The notes below the pieces were generated by a model, which did not search any database, was not told the origin of the DNA, and saw only the letters and a list, made by a program, of their open reading frames with translations. A stretch of 64,000 nucleotides of DNA from an uncultured Lachnospiraceae bacterium. GTDB taxonomy: Bacteria > Bacillota > Clostridia > Lachnospirales > Lachnospiraceae. The translations under genes and the position numbers were made by a program. Shown here one piece after another: positions 8,165-16,253 of this stretch. Position 1 is the first letter of the stretch, and each line of letters starts with the position of its first letter. The DNA is taken from the NCBI GenBank assembly GCA_944376125.1, contig CALWBQ010000008.1, forward strand, positions 62,001-126,000, in the 5' to 3' direction.

Positions 8165-9193
8165 CTATTTTTCCAGGCGTTCGCCGTACATCTTGTCAAA
8201 ATACTGGGTGTACTCCCCGCTGATGATGTGCTTCCACCAGTCCTCATTGTCCAGATACCACTGGATCGTCTGCTGGATCCCGGTATCAAAGGTATACTTC
8301 GGCTTCCACCCAAGCTCTGTCTCCAGCTTCGTCGGGTCGATGGCGTATCTCCTGTCGTGGCCGGGACGGTCTGTTACAAACCGGATCAGGCTCTCCGGCT
8401 TATTCAATGCCTTCAGGATCGTCTTCACAACTTCCAGGTTCGTCCTCTCATTGTGGCCTCCCACATTGTACACTTCCCCGTCGCGCCCTTTGTGCAGGAT
8501 CAGGTCAATGGCCTCGCAGTGGTCTGACACGTGCAGCCAGTCCCTCACATTCTCTCCCTTTCCGTATACCGGCAGCTCCTCGTCTGCCAGCGCACGGCTG
8601 ATGATCAGCGGGATCAGCTTCTCCGGGAAATGGTACGGGCCGTAATTGTTGGAGCACCGGGAGATCGTCACCGGCAGCCCAAAGGTCCTGTGGTACGCCA
8701 ACACAAACAGGTCAGCGCTGGCCTTGGAGGATGAATACGGGCTGGATGTGTGCAGCGGCGTCTCCTCTGTAAAGAACAGATCCGGCCGGTCCAGGGGCAG
8801 ATCCCCATATACCTCGTCCGTCGATACCTGGTGGAACCTCTTGATCCCGTATTCCTTGCACGCATCCAGCAGCGTCGTCGTCCCCATCACGTTGGTCCTG
8901 ACAAAGATCTCCGGGTCCGTGATGGAGCGGTCCACGTGGCTCTCCGCCGCAAAGTTCACCACCATGTCCGGCTTCTCTTTCTCAAACAGCTCAAATATGA
9001 ACTTCCGGTCTGCGATATCCCCTCTCACAAACCGGTAGTTGGGCTTTCCCTCCACCGGCTTTAAGGTCTCCAGGTTCCCTGCATAGGTTAACAGATCCAG
9101 GTTTACGATCTGATAGTCCGGGTATTTATTTACCATATGGTGCACAAAGTTGCCGCCGATAAAGCCGGCTCCTCCTGTTACAATGATCTTCAT
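8165..9193 (-). CDS. rfbB: dTDP-glucose 4,6-dehydratase
   Basis: A 342-residue extended short-chain dehydratase converting dTDP-glucose to dTDP-4-keto-6-deoxyglucose. The NAD loop is TGGAGFIGGNF (residues 6-16), the catalytic Asp/Glu pair lies in STDEVYGD (near 125) and the YxxxK motif in YSSSKAS (near 155). The ATG at 9193 is preferred because GGAGG ends 5 bases upstream. It sits between rfbA and rfbD in one leftward transcript. The gene is GC-rich compared with its flanks (37 of 60 bases G or C at 8881-8940), hinting at transfer or a different expression-driven codon choice. Confidence 0.93.
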   Translation of the reverse strand: MKIIVTGGAGFIGGNFVHHMVNKYPDYQIVNLDLLTYAGNLETLKPVEGKPNYRFVRGDIADRKFIFELFEKEKPDMVVNFAAESHVDRSITDPEIFVRTNVMGTTTLLDACKEYGIKRFHQVSTDEVYGDLPLDRPDLFFTEETPLHTSSPYSSSKASADLFVLAYHRTFGLPVTISRCSNNYGPYHFPEKLIPLIISRALADEELPVYGKGENVRDWLHVSDHCEAIDLILHKGRDGEVYNVGGHNERTNLEVVKTILKALNKPESLIRFVTDRPGHDRRYAIDPTKLETELGWKPKYTFDTGIQQTIQWYLDNEDWWKHIISGEYTQYFDKMYGERLEK

Positions 9194-9256
9194 AGCGTCC
9201 TCCATTGTCTCTTTTTCTTGGATTCTGGGCTGCACCGCCTCCTGCAGTGTCAGGGA

Positions 9257-10147
9257 TTAATTGTACAGCTTGTCCACATATTTTCCATCCAGTACGTCCT
9301 TTAAATACTTCCCGTACTGGTTCTTCTTTAAGATCTCATAGGCCTCCATCACCTGCTCCCGGCTGATCCAGCCGTTCAGATAGGCAATCTCCTCCAGGCA
9401 GGCGATCTTCCGGTGCTGGTGAGTCTCCACCGTCTTGACGAAATTGGTGGCGTCCACCAGGGACTCGTGGGTCCCGGTGTCCAGCCAGGTAAAGCCCTGG
9501 CCCATCAGGGTCACATCCAGTTCCCCGCTCTCCAGGTAGATCCGGTTCAAATCCGTGATCTCCAGCTCCCCCCTGGCGGATGGTTTTAAGCTCTTGGCGT
9601 ATTCTACCACCCGGTTGTCATAAAAATACAGGCCGGTGACACAGTAGTTGGACTTGGGGTGCTCCGGCTTCTCCTCGATGGAGACGGCCCTCCCCTGGTC
9701 ATCGAATTCCACGATGCCGAACCGCTCTGGGTCGTCCACATAGTAGCCGAACACAGTGGCGCCCTTCTCCTTTTCAGCGGCGGCCCGAAGGCGCTTCTTT
9801 AAGCCGTGGCCGTGGAAGATGTTGTCCCCCAGGATCATGGCAACGGAATCGGAGCCGATGAACTCTGCCCCTATGATAAATGCCTGGGCCAGCCCGTCGG
9901 GGCTTGGCTGGACGGCATAGGACAGGTTGATGCCGAACTGGCTTCCGTCCCCCAGAAGGGCCTGGAACCTGGGCGTATCGTCCGGGGTGGAGATCAGAAG
10001 AATATCCCGGATCCCGGCATCCATCAGCACCGAGAGGGGATAATAGATCATGGGTTTATCGTAGATCGGGAGCAACTGCTTTGATGTCACTTTGGTCAGC
10101 GGGTAAAGCCGAGTTCCGCTTCCCCCTGCAAGAATAATTCCTTTCAT
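9257..10147 (-). CDS. rfbA: Glucose-1-phosphate thymidylyltransferase
   Basis: A 296-residue nucleotidyltransferase making dTDP-glucose from glucose-1-phosphate and dTTP, the first step of dTDP-rhamnose synthesis. The nucleotide-binding signature [13 protein letters not shown] starts at residue 5. [10 protein letters not shown] (near 110) supplies the metal-binding aspartate and FVEKP-like [11 protein letters not shown] (near 160) the sugar site. The ATG at 10147 has AGGAGGAAA directly upstream, so the longer reading from 10168 is rejected. It is the first gene of rfbA-rfbB-rfbD-glmM; rfbC, the epimerase, is absent from this window. Sampled rows are about 60 percent GC, above the neighbouring prfA. 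Confidence 0.93.
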   Translation of the reverse strand: MKGIILAGGSGTRLYPLTKVTSKQLLPIYDKPMIYYPLSVLMDAGIRDILLISTPDDTPRFQALLGDGSQFGINLSYAVQPSPDGLAQAFIIGAEFIGSDSVAMILGDNIFHGHGLKKRLRAAAEKEKGATVFGYYVDDPERFGIVEFDDQGRAVSIEEKPEHPKSNYCVTGLYFYDNRVVEYAKSLKPSARGELEITDLNRIYLESGELDVTLMGQGFTWLDTGTHESLVDATNFVKTVETHQHRKIACLEEIAYLNGWISREQVMEAYEILKKNQYGKYLKDVLDGKYVDKLYN

Positions 10148-10186
10148 TGCTTTCCTCCTGGCCGGCAATCCGGCACACTTATACTC

Positions 10187-10192
10187 ATTATA
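10187..10192 (-). promoter_or_regulatory. -10 box of the rfbABD-glmM operon
   Basis: Leftward TATAAT about 40 bases before the rfbA start. No good -35 box is present at 16-18 bases; the closest, ACTTGT, is weak. Position and perfect consensus make it the likely operon promoter. Confidence 0.45.
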
Positions 10193-10283
10193 CTATCGGT
10201 TATGATACCACAAGTTATAGGATTTTGCAAATTGAACGGTCAAAAGAATCTCTGAAGATTTTATGAAGGTGCTTCTTTCCTGG

Positions 10284-10324
10284 CAAAAAATATGGCGGCA
10301 CAAGCTCTCTTAACTTGTACCGCC
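10284..10324 (-). terminator. Terminator after prfA
   Basis: Leftward, GGCGGTACAAG pairs with CTTGTGCCGCC (11 bp, one G-U) around a 9-base loop and is followed by ATATTTTTTG. It starts 6 bases after the prfA stop. Confidence 0.85.
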
Positions 10325-10329
10325 GTCTT

Positions 10330-11403
10330 TCATTCTTCGTTTAATTTTGCCAGCTTTGCCGCCTGGTCAGCCGTGATCAGTGCATCCAAAAGCTCCTGCA
10401 GATCGCCATTCATAATAGAATCGATCTTATACAAAGTCAATTTGATCCTATGGTCCGTGACCCGCCCCTGAGGGAAATTGTAGGTGCGGATCTTCTCAGA
10501 GCGATCTCCGGTGCCGATCTGGCTCCTTCTGGCATCCGCCTCCTCGTTCTGGCGGCGCTCCATCTCCAGATCATACAGTTTAGAGCGCAGAAGGCGGAAA
10601 GCCTTCTCCTTGTTCTGAAGCTGAGACTTCTCCGTCTGGCTATAAATCACAATTCCGGTAGGGATGTGGGTCAGCCGCACTGCCGAATCAGTAGTGTTGA
10701 CGCACTGGCCGCCGTTTCCGGATGCACGCATTACATCGATCCGGATATCCTTATCATCGATGACAACATCAAAGTCCTCCGCTTCCGGCATAACCGCTAC
10801 CGTAGCGGTAGAAGTATGGATCCGGCCGCCGGATTCTGTCTCAGGGACACGCTGTACCCGGTGTACGCCGGATTCATATTTAAATTTCGAATATGCGCCT
10901 TTCCCTATAATCATGGCCTGGACTTCTTTAAATCCGCCAATCCCGTTCTCATTGACACTGACCAGCTCGATCTTCCAGTGCTGGCTTTCCGCATAGTTTA
11001 CGTACATCCGGTAGAGTTCGGCAGCAAACAGCGCCGCCTCATCCCCTCCTGCTCCAGCGCGGATCTCTAAAACAATGTTTTTTTCGTCATTTGGGTCTTT
11101 AGGAAGCAGAAGAATCTTGATTTTTTGTTCCAGCTCCGCCACTTTCTTCTTTCCATCGGAAAGCTCCATCTTAGCCAGCTCCCGGAGTTCTTCGTCTGAC
11201 TCTTCCTCCAGGATCTGAAGACTGTCCTCAATCGACTGTTTTGCCGCCTTGTATTCCTTATATGCTTCCACAATAGGAGCCAGATCTGCCTGCTCCTTCA
11301 TCAGTTTCTGGAACTTTTTCGGATCAGATGTGACATCCGGACTGCTCAGCTCCAGCATTAATTCTTCATAATGAACTAATAAATCATCTAATTTATCAAA
11401 CAT
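10330..11403 (-). CDS. prfA: Peptide chain release factor 1
   Basis: A 357-residue class I release factor that recognises UAA and UAG stop codons and triggers peptide release. The GGQ motif, in [15 protein letters not shown] (near residue 230), is the peptidyl-tRNA hydrolysis loop whose glutamine is the substrate of PrmC. The basic segment [17 protein letters not shown] lies in the usual position after it. An acidic coiled-coil N-terminal domain occupies residues 1-100. It overlaps the end of prmC, its modifying enzyme, by 8 bases, the arrangement seen in many Firmicutes. Length is normal and a strong terminator follows. Confidence 0.95.
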   Translation of the reverse strand: MFDKLDDLLVHYEELMLELSSPDVTSDPKKFQKLMKEQADLAPIVEAYKEYKAAKQSIEDSLQILEEESDEELRELAKMELSDGKKKVAELEQKIKILLLPKDPNDEKNIVLEIRAGAGGDEAALFAAELYRMYVNYAESQHWKIELVSVNENGIGGFKEVQAMIIGKGAYSKFKYESGVHRVQRVPETESGGRIHTSTATVAVMPEAEDFDVVIDDKDIRIDVMRASGNGGQCVNTTDSAVRLTHIPTGIVIYSQTEKSQLQNKEKAFRLLRSKLYDLEMERRQNEEADARRSQIGTGDRSEKIRTYNFPQGRVTDHRIKLTLYKIDSIMNGDLQELLDALITADQAAKLAKLNEE

Positions 11404-12301
11404 GGGTACCCTCCTGCGGCAGCCTGGCCGCCACTACCCGGTCATGGCCGGGGATATCCTTAATTACCTTAACTTCTGTAAAACCTGCATCCTTCAGGAG
11501 GCAGCCGACAGCCTCCCCCTGGTCATAGCCAATCTCAAGATACAGGCGGCCGCCCGGCTTTAAAAAGCGACCGCTCTCACTGGCTATTTTCCGGTAAAAT
11601 TTCAGCCCGTCTGCCTCACCGTCCAGCGCCAGCCTCGGCTCATAGTCCCGAACCTCCGGCTCCAGTTCCCCGATCACCGCACTGGGAATATACGGCGGGT
11701 TGGAGACAATGACATCGAATGTTTCCCCTGAAAGCCCCTCAAAAAGATCGCTCTTAATCAGCCGGAAGTCCATCCTTCTCTCTTTCAGCTCAGAGTCCGG
11801 AAGAAGGCGGCAGCGGTTTTTCTCTGCCACTTTCAGGGCCTCCTCGGAGATATCCGTACCTGTGACATCTCCAAAATGTCCCAGCACACCCAGGCTGATG
11901 GCAATGCAGCCCGATCCGGTGCACAGATCCAGAAGCCTTGGGCGGCTCTCCCCTGCATCCTGGACTTTTGGAGGGAACACCTCTCCAAGAACCTGTTCCA
12001 CCAGCGTCTCCGTATCCTGCCTGGGGATCAAAACCTTGGGGCTGACATAAAATTCCAGCCCCATAAATTCCTGAGTTCCTAAAATGTACTGGAGGGGGAT
12101 CCGCTGCGCCCGCTTCCGGATCTGTTCTAAATACCGCTCCTGTGCGGCTCCATCCGCCTCCTGTCCTTTCTTTGCCAGCAGCATCGCGGCGCTGATGCCG
12201 GCCGCATCCATCAGCAGATACCTGGCATCCAGCTCTGCCTCACTGACACCAGCCTCTGAAAGCCGTTTTGCTCCCTCTTCCAAAAGCTGCCCCAGTGTCA
12301 T
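11396..12301 (-). CDS. prmC: Release factor glutamine methyltransferase
   Basis: A 301-residue SAM-dependent methyltransferase that methylates the GGQ glutamine of release factors. The helical N-terminal domain covers about residues 1-85. The Rossmann fold starts at [15 protein letters not shown] (near 125), and the catalytic NPPY lies in [11 protein letters not shown] (near 205). It overlaps the DUF1385 gene upstream by 4 bases (ATGA) and prfA downstream by 8, so translation of the three is probably coupled. Confidence 0.93.
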   Translation of the reverse strand: MTLGQLLEEGAKRLSEAGVSEAELDARYLLMDAAGISAAMLLAKKGQEADGAAQERYLEQIRKRAQRIPLQYILGTQEFMGLEFYVSPKVLIPRQDTETLVEQVLGEVFPPKVQDAGESRPRLLDLCTGSGCIAISLGVLGHFGDVTGTDISEEALKVAEKNRCRLLPDSELKERRMDFRLIKSDLFEGLSGETFDVIVSNPPYIPSAVIGELEPEVRDYEPRLALDGEADGLKFYRKIASESGRFLKPGGRLYLEIGYDQGEAVGCLLKDAGFTEVKVIKDIPGHDRVVAARLPQEGTHV

Positions 12302-13293
12302 GCCCCGGCCTCCGCTGTCTCAGCGGCAGCAGCCGTCTCCAGATTTATGCCTGTCAGATCCGTCTCTGGAAAATTTTCTTTCAAATACTCTCTCCAATCA
12401 AAGACCTGCTCTACCGCGGCAATCGCCACCTGAATCATGGAATCATCCGGCTCTTTGGTGGTCAGGCCCTGCATCCACATGCCGGGACGGCTCAGGGCAT
12501 TGACAACGCAGGAATCGCTTCTCCCAGCCAGCCTGAGAAACTCGTAGGAAACCCCTGCAATTACAGGGATCAGAATAATTCTGCTGAGCGCCCGCAGCCA
12601 GACATTGTCAACCCGGATTACCATAAAAAACAAGATACTGATCACCATAACGATCAAAATAAAGCTGGTTCCGCAGCGCTTGTGCTCCTTGGAGCTCTTT
12701 CTGACGTTCTCCACCGTCAAAGGCATGCCGTGCTCCACACAGTTGATGCATTTATGCTCTGCGCCGTGGTACATGAAGGTTCTTCTGATGTCCTCCATCC
12801 TGGAAATCAGCTTAATATAGCCAATGAAGATCAGGATCCGGATAACGCCCTCTAAAATCGCCATGACTGTATCTGATGAGATAAAAATCTCAAACACATT
12901 GGACAAGAACATGGGGAGGACCATAAAAATCGCCGCTGCCATCACCACGGAGAAGACCATAACAAACCCCATCAGCACTTTCTCCAGTTTTTCTCCAAAC
13001 ACCCGGTCCAGAAATAATTCAAACCGGCCGGGCTCGCTGTCCTCGTCATCCTCAAAGAAACCTGCCGACCAGGTCAGCGCCCTCATCCCCAAAATCATAG
13101 AATCTGCAAAGTTGAATATCCCACGGATAAAGGGAAGAGACAAAAATTTAACTTTTTCCGTCACACTGACGTAAGAGTCCTTCTTTACTTCAATCTCCCC
13201 GTCAGGTCTCCGGACAGCCACTGCATAGTCATCTTTATTCTTCATCATAATGCCCTCGATGACAGCCTGGCCTCCGATACCAGAATACTTCAA
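12298..13293 (-). CDS. DUF1385 multi-pass membrane protein
   Basis: A 331-residue membrane protein of the DUF1385 family, found beside prmC and prfA in many Firmicutes; its function is not established. The N-terminus GIGGQAVIEGIMMKN and the HGAEHKCINCVEHG segment (near residue 150) are the conserved family signatures. Several hydrophobic helices lie between about residues 95 and 255. The start is TTG at 13293, supported by AAGGAGG 7 bases upstream, with no better ATG. It is first in the DUF1385-prmC-prfA transcript, directly downstream of a hairpin with a T tract that could act as an attenuator. A metal or thiol role for the conserved His/Cys segment is a guess. Confidence 0.85.
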   Translation of the reverse strand: MKYSGIGGQAVIEGIMMKNKDDYAVAVRRPDGEIEVKKDSYVSVTEKVKFLSLPFIRGIFNFADSMILGMRALTWSAGFFEDDEDSEPGRFELFLDRVFGEKLEKVLMGFVMVFSVVMAAAIFMVLPMFLSNVFEIFISSDTVMAILEGVIRILIFIGYIKLISRMEDIRRTFMYHGAEHKCINCVEHGMPLTVENVRKSSKEHKRCGTSFILIVMVISILFFMVIRVDNVWLRALSRIILIPVIAGVSYEFLRLAGRSDSCVVNALSRPGMWMQGLTTKEPDDSMIQVAIAAVEQVFDWREYLKENFPETDLTGINLETAAAAETAEAGA

Positions 13294-13310
13294 TAGAGTT
13301 CCTCCTTCTC

Positions 13311-13346
13311 AAAAAAGGATCCTGAAGGGCAGTCCCTGTGATCCTT
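13311..13346 (-). terminator. Terminator-like hairpin just before the DUF1385 gene
   Basis: Leftward AAGGATC pairs with GATCCTT, with an inner AGGG/CCCT pair, followed by six T. It ends about 18 bases before the TTG start and just before the ribosome site, so it may attenuate readthrough from rpmE rather than end a gene. Confidence 0.5.
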
Positions 13347-13390
13347 GCAGAACCTTTTTGCCTCATCAGAATCGGATCTTCCTATAAGAC

Positions 13391-13430
13391 AAAAAAGGGC
13401 TGAGCAAGTGTCTCCACCAAGCTCAACCCT
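13391..13430 (-). terminator. Terminator after rpmE
   Basis: Leftward AGGGTTGAGC pairs with GCTCAGCCCT (10 bp, one G-U) and is followed by TTTTTTG. It begins 11 bases after the rpmE stop. Confidence 0.85.
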
Positions 13431-13441
13431 ATGTGCTCTCA

Positions 13442-13651
13442 TTATTTGCCAGCGTTTACGCCGTACTTACGATTGAACTTATCAATACGTCCACGAGCAG
13501 CGGCAGCCTTCTGCTGACCTGTATAGAATGAATGGCATTTGGAACAAACTTCTACGTGAATGTCCTTTTTGGTAGAACCAGTTACAAACTCATTGCCACA
13601 GTTGCAAACTACCTTAGCCTGATAATAAGCTGGATGGATTCCCTCTTTCAT
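13442..13651 (-). CDS. rpmE: Ribosomal protein bL31
   Basis: A 69-residue large-subunit ribosomal protein. The two pairs CNC and CSKC (near residues 16 and 37) make it the zinc-binding form of L31, whose zinc-free paralog usually replaces it under zinc shortage. The ATG at 13651 is preferred, with AGAGGTG upstream; a GTG three codons earlier overlaps that site. It lies downstream of rho but has its own near-consensus promoter and a leader with two tight hairpins, so it is probably independently expressed and possibly autoregulated. A terminator follows. Confidence 0.93.
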   Translation of the reverse strand: MKEGIHPAYYQAKVVCNCGNEFVTGSTKKDIHVEVCSKCHSFYTGQQKAAAARGRIDKFNRKYGVNAGK

Positions 13652-13676
13652 GATTTTCACCTCTCTATTCTTATTG

Positions 13677-13711
13677 TGCGGTTTCCGACCGCAAAACGCA
13701 TCTCTGCGTTT
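13677..13711 (-). promoter_or_regulatory. Paired hairpins in the rpmE leader
   Basis: Two perfect stem-loops stand side by side in the 5' untranslated region: AAACGCA/TGCGTTT (13694-13711, GAGA loop) and TGCGGT/ACCGCA (13677-13693). They lie between the promoter and the ribosome site. Leaders bound by L31 have been proposed in several phyla, so this is a candidate autoregulatory leader; membership of a named family was not tested. Confidence 0.45.
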
Positions 13712-13744
13712 CTAATCCTGTTATGCCAAATAAACAGCTTAGTT

Positions 13745-13773
13745 AGTATAGCATAAAACAATAGGATTTGCAA
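13745..13773 (-). promoter_or_regulatory. rpmE promoter
   Basis: Leftward TTGCAA (13768-13773) and TATACT (13745-13750), spaced 17 bases, about 95 bases before the rpmE start. Confidence 0.65.
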
Positions 13774-13800
13774 GCATTTTTCTTGAAAACCCCTCCTGCA

Positions 13801-15312
13801 TCAAAAACGGATCTTTTTGGCCATTTCTACAAACTCCCGGTTCGATCTGGTTCTTGCAAACAAATCCAATATTTTTTCCACAGCCTCCTCGGGCTTCAGC
13901 GTGTTGGTTGCTTTCCGGACAATGTCCACTGCCTCTGCCTCCTCTTTCGTAAGCAGCAGGTCATCTCTCCTGGTTCCAGATTTCAAGATGTCGATCGCTG
14001 GGAAAATTCTCTTTTCTGACAATTTCCGGTCTAATACCAGTTCCATATTGCCAGTTCCCTTGAATTCTTCGTAGATCACATCATCCATACGGCTCCCTGT
14101 ATCGATCAGCGCTGTGGCCAAGATCGTAAGACTTCCGCCCTCCCGCATATTGCGGGCCGCACCGAAAAATCTCTTGGGCATATGGAGCGCCGCTGGGTCC
14201 AGACCGCCGGACAGAGTTCGCCCGGAGGGAGGAACCACCAGATTGTAGGCCCTGGCCAGCCGGGTGATGCTGTCCAGCAGAATCACCACATCTCTCCCAT
14301 GCTCCACCAGGCGCTTTGCCCTCTCTACCACCATCTCTGATACTCTCTTGTGGCGCTCCGGCAGTTCATCAAAAGTTGAATAGATTACTTCTACATTGGG
14401 GCCCACAATAGCCTCTTTAATGTCCGTGACCTCCTCGGGGCGCTCATCAATAAGAAGAATGATCAAATGCATATCCGGGTGGTTGGTCGTGATAGCCCGG
14501 GCAACTTGTTTCAGCAAGGTAGTCTTTCCTGCTTTCGGCGGTGATACGATCATGCCTCTCTGCCCTTTTCCAATCGGCGCCAAAAGGTCCAGGATACGCA
14601 TCGCCACTGTATTCTTCCCCCCCGGCATCTCCATGTGGAGTCTCTCATTTGGGAAAATGGGAGTCAGATTTTCAAAATTAGGCCGGTGCTCCGCAACACT
14701 GGCTGGGTACCCATTAATTGAGGTGACGTAAAGCAGGGCAGCAAACTTTTCTGTAGGTGTCTTCACCCTCCGGTTTCCCCGCACGATATCGCCGGTCTTC
14801 ATATTAAAACGCCTGATCTGTGACGGCGCTACATAGACATCATTGTCTCCCGGAAGAAAATTTTCACATCGGATAAAGCCAAAGCCATCCGGCATTACCT
14901 CCAGAATACCATTTGCCTCCATGCCGCTGTCCAGCTCCGCCAACTCTTCTGCATTAATTGAATCCGGCCTGCCTGTCCCGTTTCCTTCCTTCTGGCTGGG
15001 GACCGCTCGTTTTCCCTGATGGTTCCGGTCACTGCTCTGACTCCGATCCTGCTGCTGACGCTCGCCCTGCTGATTTCTTTCATTCTGCTGGCTCCGCTCC
15101 ATGTGCTGAGTCCTCTCGCTTTTTCCAGACGGCCGCACGGCTGTTTTATCACTCGCCTGCTTCTCGCCGGACGCTTTCTCATTTTTTTCCGCTGCTTCGC
15201 ACAATAAATCTACCAGCTCCGCCTTGCGCAGGCTGCTGGCTCCTTTTATTCCCTGAGTCTTTGCCAGTTCCCTCAGCTGTGTCAGCGGCAACGTAATTAA
15301 CTTTTCACGCAT
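13801..15312 (-). CDS. rho: Transcription termination factor Rho with disordered insert
   Basis: A 503-residue hexameric RNA helicase that ends transcription. Residues 1-40 form the Rho N-terminal helical domain. Residues about 41-125 are a low-complexity insert; ten of 32 positions in 69-100 are glutamine, mixed with Asn, Ser, Arg and Glu. The RNA-binding cold-shock fold follows ([14 protein letters not shown] near 135). The ATPase has Walker [11 protein letters not shown] (near 270), Walker [17 protein letters not shown] (near 345) and the Q/R-loop region SGGLDPAAL. Inserted disordered regions in Rho of gut bacteria have been linked to phase separation; whether this one behaves so is inference. 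comF lies upstream, rpmE downstream. Confidence 0.95.
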   Translation of the reverse strand: MREKLITLPLTQLRELAKTQGIKGASSLRKAELVDLLCEAAEKNEKASGEKQASDKTAVRPSGKSERTQHMERSQQNERNQQGERQQQDRSQSSDRNHQGKRAVPSQKEGNGTGRPDSINAEELAELDSGMEANGILEVMPDGFGFIRCENFLPGDNDVYVAPSQIRRFNMKTGDIVRGNRRVKTPTEKFAALLYVTSINGYPASVAEHRPNFENLTPIFPNERLHMEMPGGKNTVAMRILDLLAPIGKGQRGMIVSPPKAGKTTLLKQVARAITTNHPDMHLIILLIDERPEEVTDIKEAIVGPNVEVIYSTFDELPERHKRVSEMVVERAKRLVEHGRDVVILLDSITRLARAYNLVVPPSGRTLSGGLDPAALHMPKRFFGAARNMREGGSLTILATALIDTGSRMDDVIYEEFKGTGNMELVLDRKLSEKRIFPAIDILKSGTRRDDLLLTKEEAEAVDIVRKATNTLKPEEAVEKILDLFARTRSNREFVEMAKKIRF

Positions 15313-15509
15313 AATAGTCTCCTTGTCTCTTATTCTGCTGCATATTGTTTATAAATATTGGGGATTTCTGATTAGAATAAATTTCGGATGTGCCTAGAGA
15401 AGGGCTTATGCCGTCCTTCAGCTTCTCTAAATATTATAAATGAACTTTCCAGAAAATGCAATGACGAGTCGCCGAAAGATTTCTCTCCGGTCTGTTTTCC
15501 CCGCGGTGC

Positions 15510-16253
15510 CTACTGCCCGCCGATGCATGCCACTGCCGCATATACGCTTCGCACGCCTGCTTTTTTTAGAACCTTTGTGCACGCCTGAACCGTACTTCCT
15601 GTCGTATAGATGTCATCGATCAGTACAACCGACTTCACGCCGCTGGGGAGAGACCGTGCTACAAATGCCTGCTCCAGATTTTTTCTTCTTTCTCCCGGCG
15701 ACAGTTCTTTCTGCGGAAGAGTCTTTTTCGTCCGGACAAGCCAGTTCGGTTCTACCGGCACAGTGATGCCGAAAAATTCCTCCAGCCCTTCTGACAGGCG
15801 GCAGGCTAAAATCTCCGCCTGATTAAACCCTCGCCTTCGCTGTCTCGCAGGATGAACCGGCACCGGCACCAGCGCATCCGGCTGCATTGCCAGGATCCGC
15901 TCCCCCAGGCGGGCTGCCATTGCTGCGCCGTAGAAATCCAGATACTCTCTTCTTCCCTGATATTTTATTTTTGCCATAGAGGCTCTCGTTACATCATCAT
16001 ATCTGCACAATGCAATGCCGTACTCAAAACTGCCTGGTCTCCGAAGACAGTCGGGGCAATATTCTGTCTGCTGTGAAATGACAGGTTTTCCGCATTTCTT
16101 GCAGACAGGCCCTGCAATCCAGGACAATTTTCCAGCACAGCCCGGGCAGATCAGCCTGCCTGCAGGCGCCGCTATCTTTCCGCACACCGGGCAGCGCCGC
16201 GGATACATGCAGTCAACCAGCAAATTCGCTATCCTTCTAATTCCAGACCGCAT
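15510..16253 (-). CDS. comF: ComF-family phosphoribosyltransferase-like protein
   Basis: A 247-residue protein of the ComF family, needed for DNA uptake in competent bacteria and of unclear role elsewhere. The N-terminus carries four CxxC pairs (CPVCG, CPGC, CKKCG, CPDC; residues 17-70), a zinc-ribbon-like domain. The C-terminus has the phosphoribosyltransferase signature VVLIDDIYTTGST (near 210). The ATG at 16253 is preferred, with AAAGGAGAGG upstream; it overlaps the end of recD2 by 25 bases. Other competence genes are not in the window. The pairing with a recD2 helicase is compatible with a DNA-processing role, but that is inference. Confidence 0.85.
   Translation of the reverse strand: MRSGIRRIANLLVDCMYPRRCPVCGKIAAPAGRLICPGCAGKLSWIAGPVCKKCGKPVISQQTEYCPDCLRRPGSFEYGIALCRYDDVTRASMAKIKYQGRREYLDFYGAAMAARLGERILAMQPDALVPVPVHPARQRRRGFNQAEILACRLSEGLEEFFGITVPVEPNWLVRTKKTLPQKELSPGERRKNLEQAFVARSLPSGVKSVVLIDDIYTTGSTVQACTKVLKKAGVRSVYAAVACIGGQ

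Noticed and set aside
8044-8313. N-terminal extension of rfbD
   Set aside because: Not homologous to the reductase family and no ribosome site; the gap to rfbB is non-coding.
15395-15429. TAGAGAAG/CTTCTCTA hairpin between rho and comF as terminator
   Set aside because: Eight-bp stem with a long loop and no T tract; listed as unexplained only.
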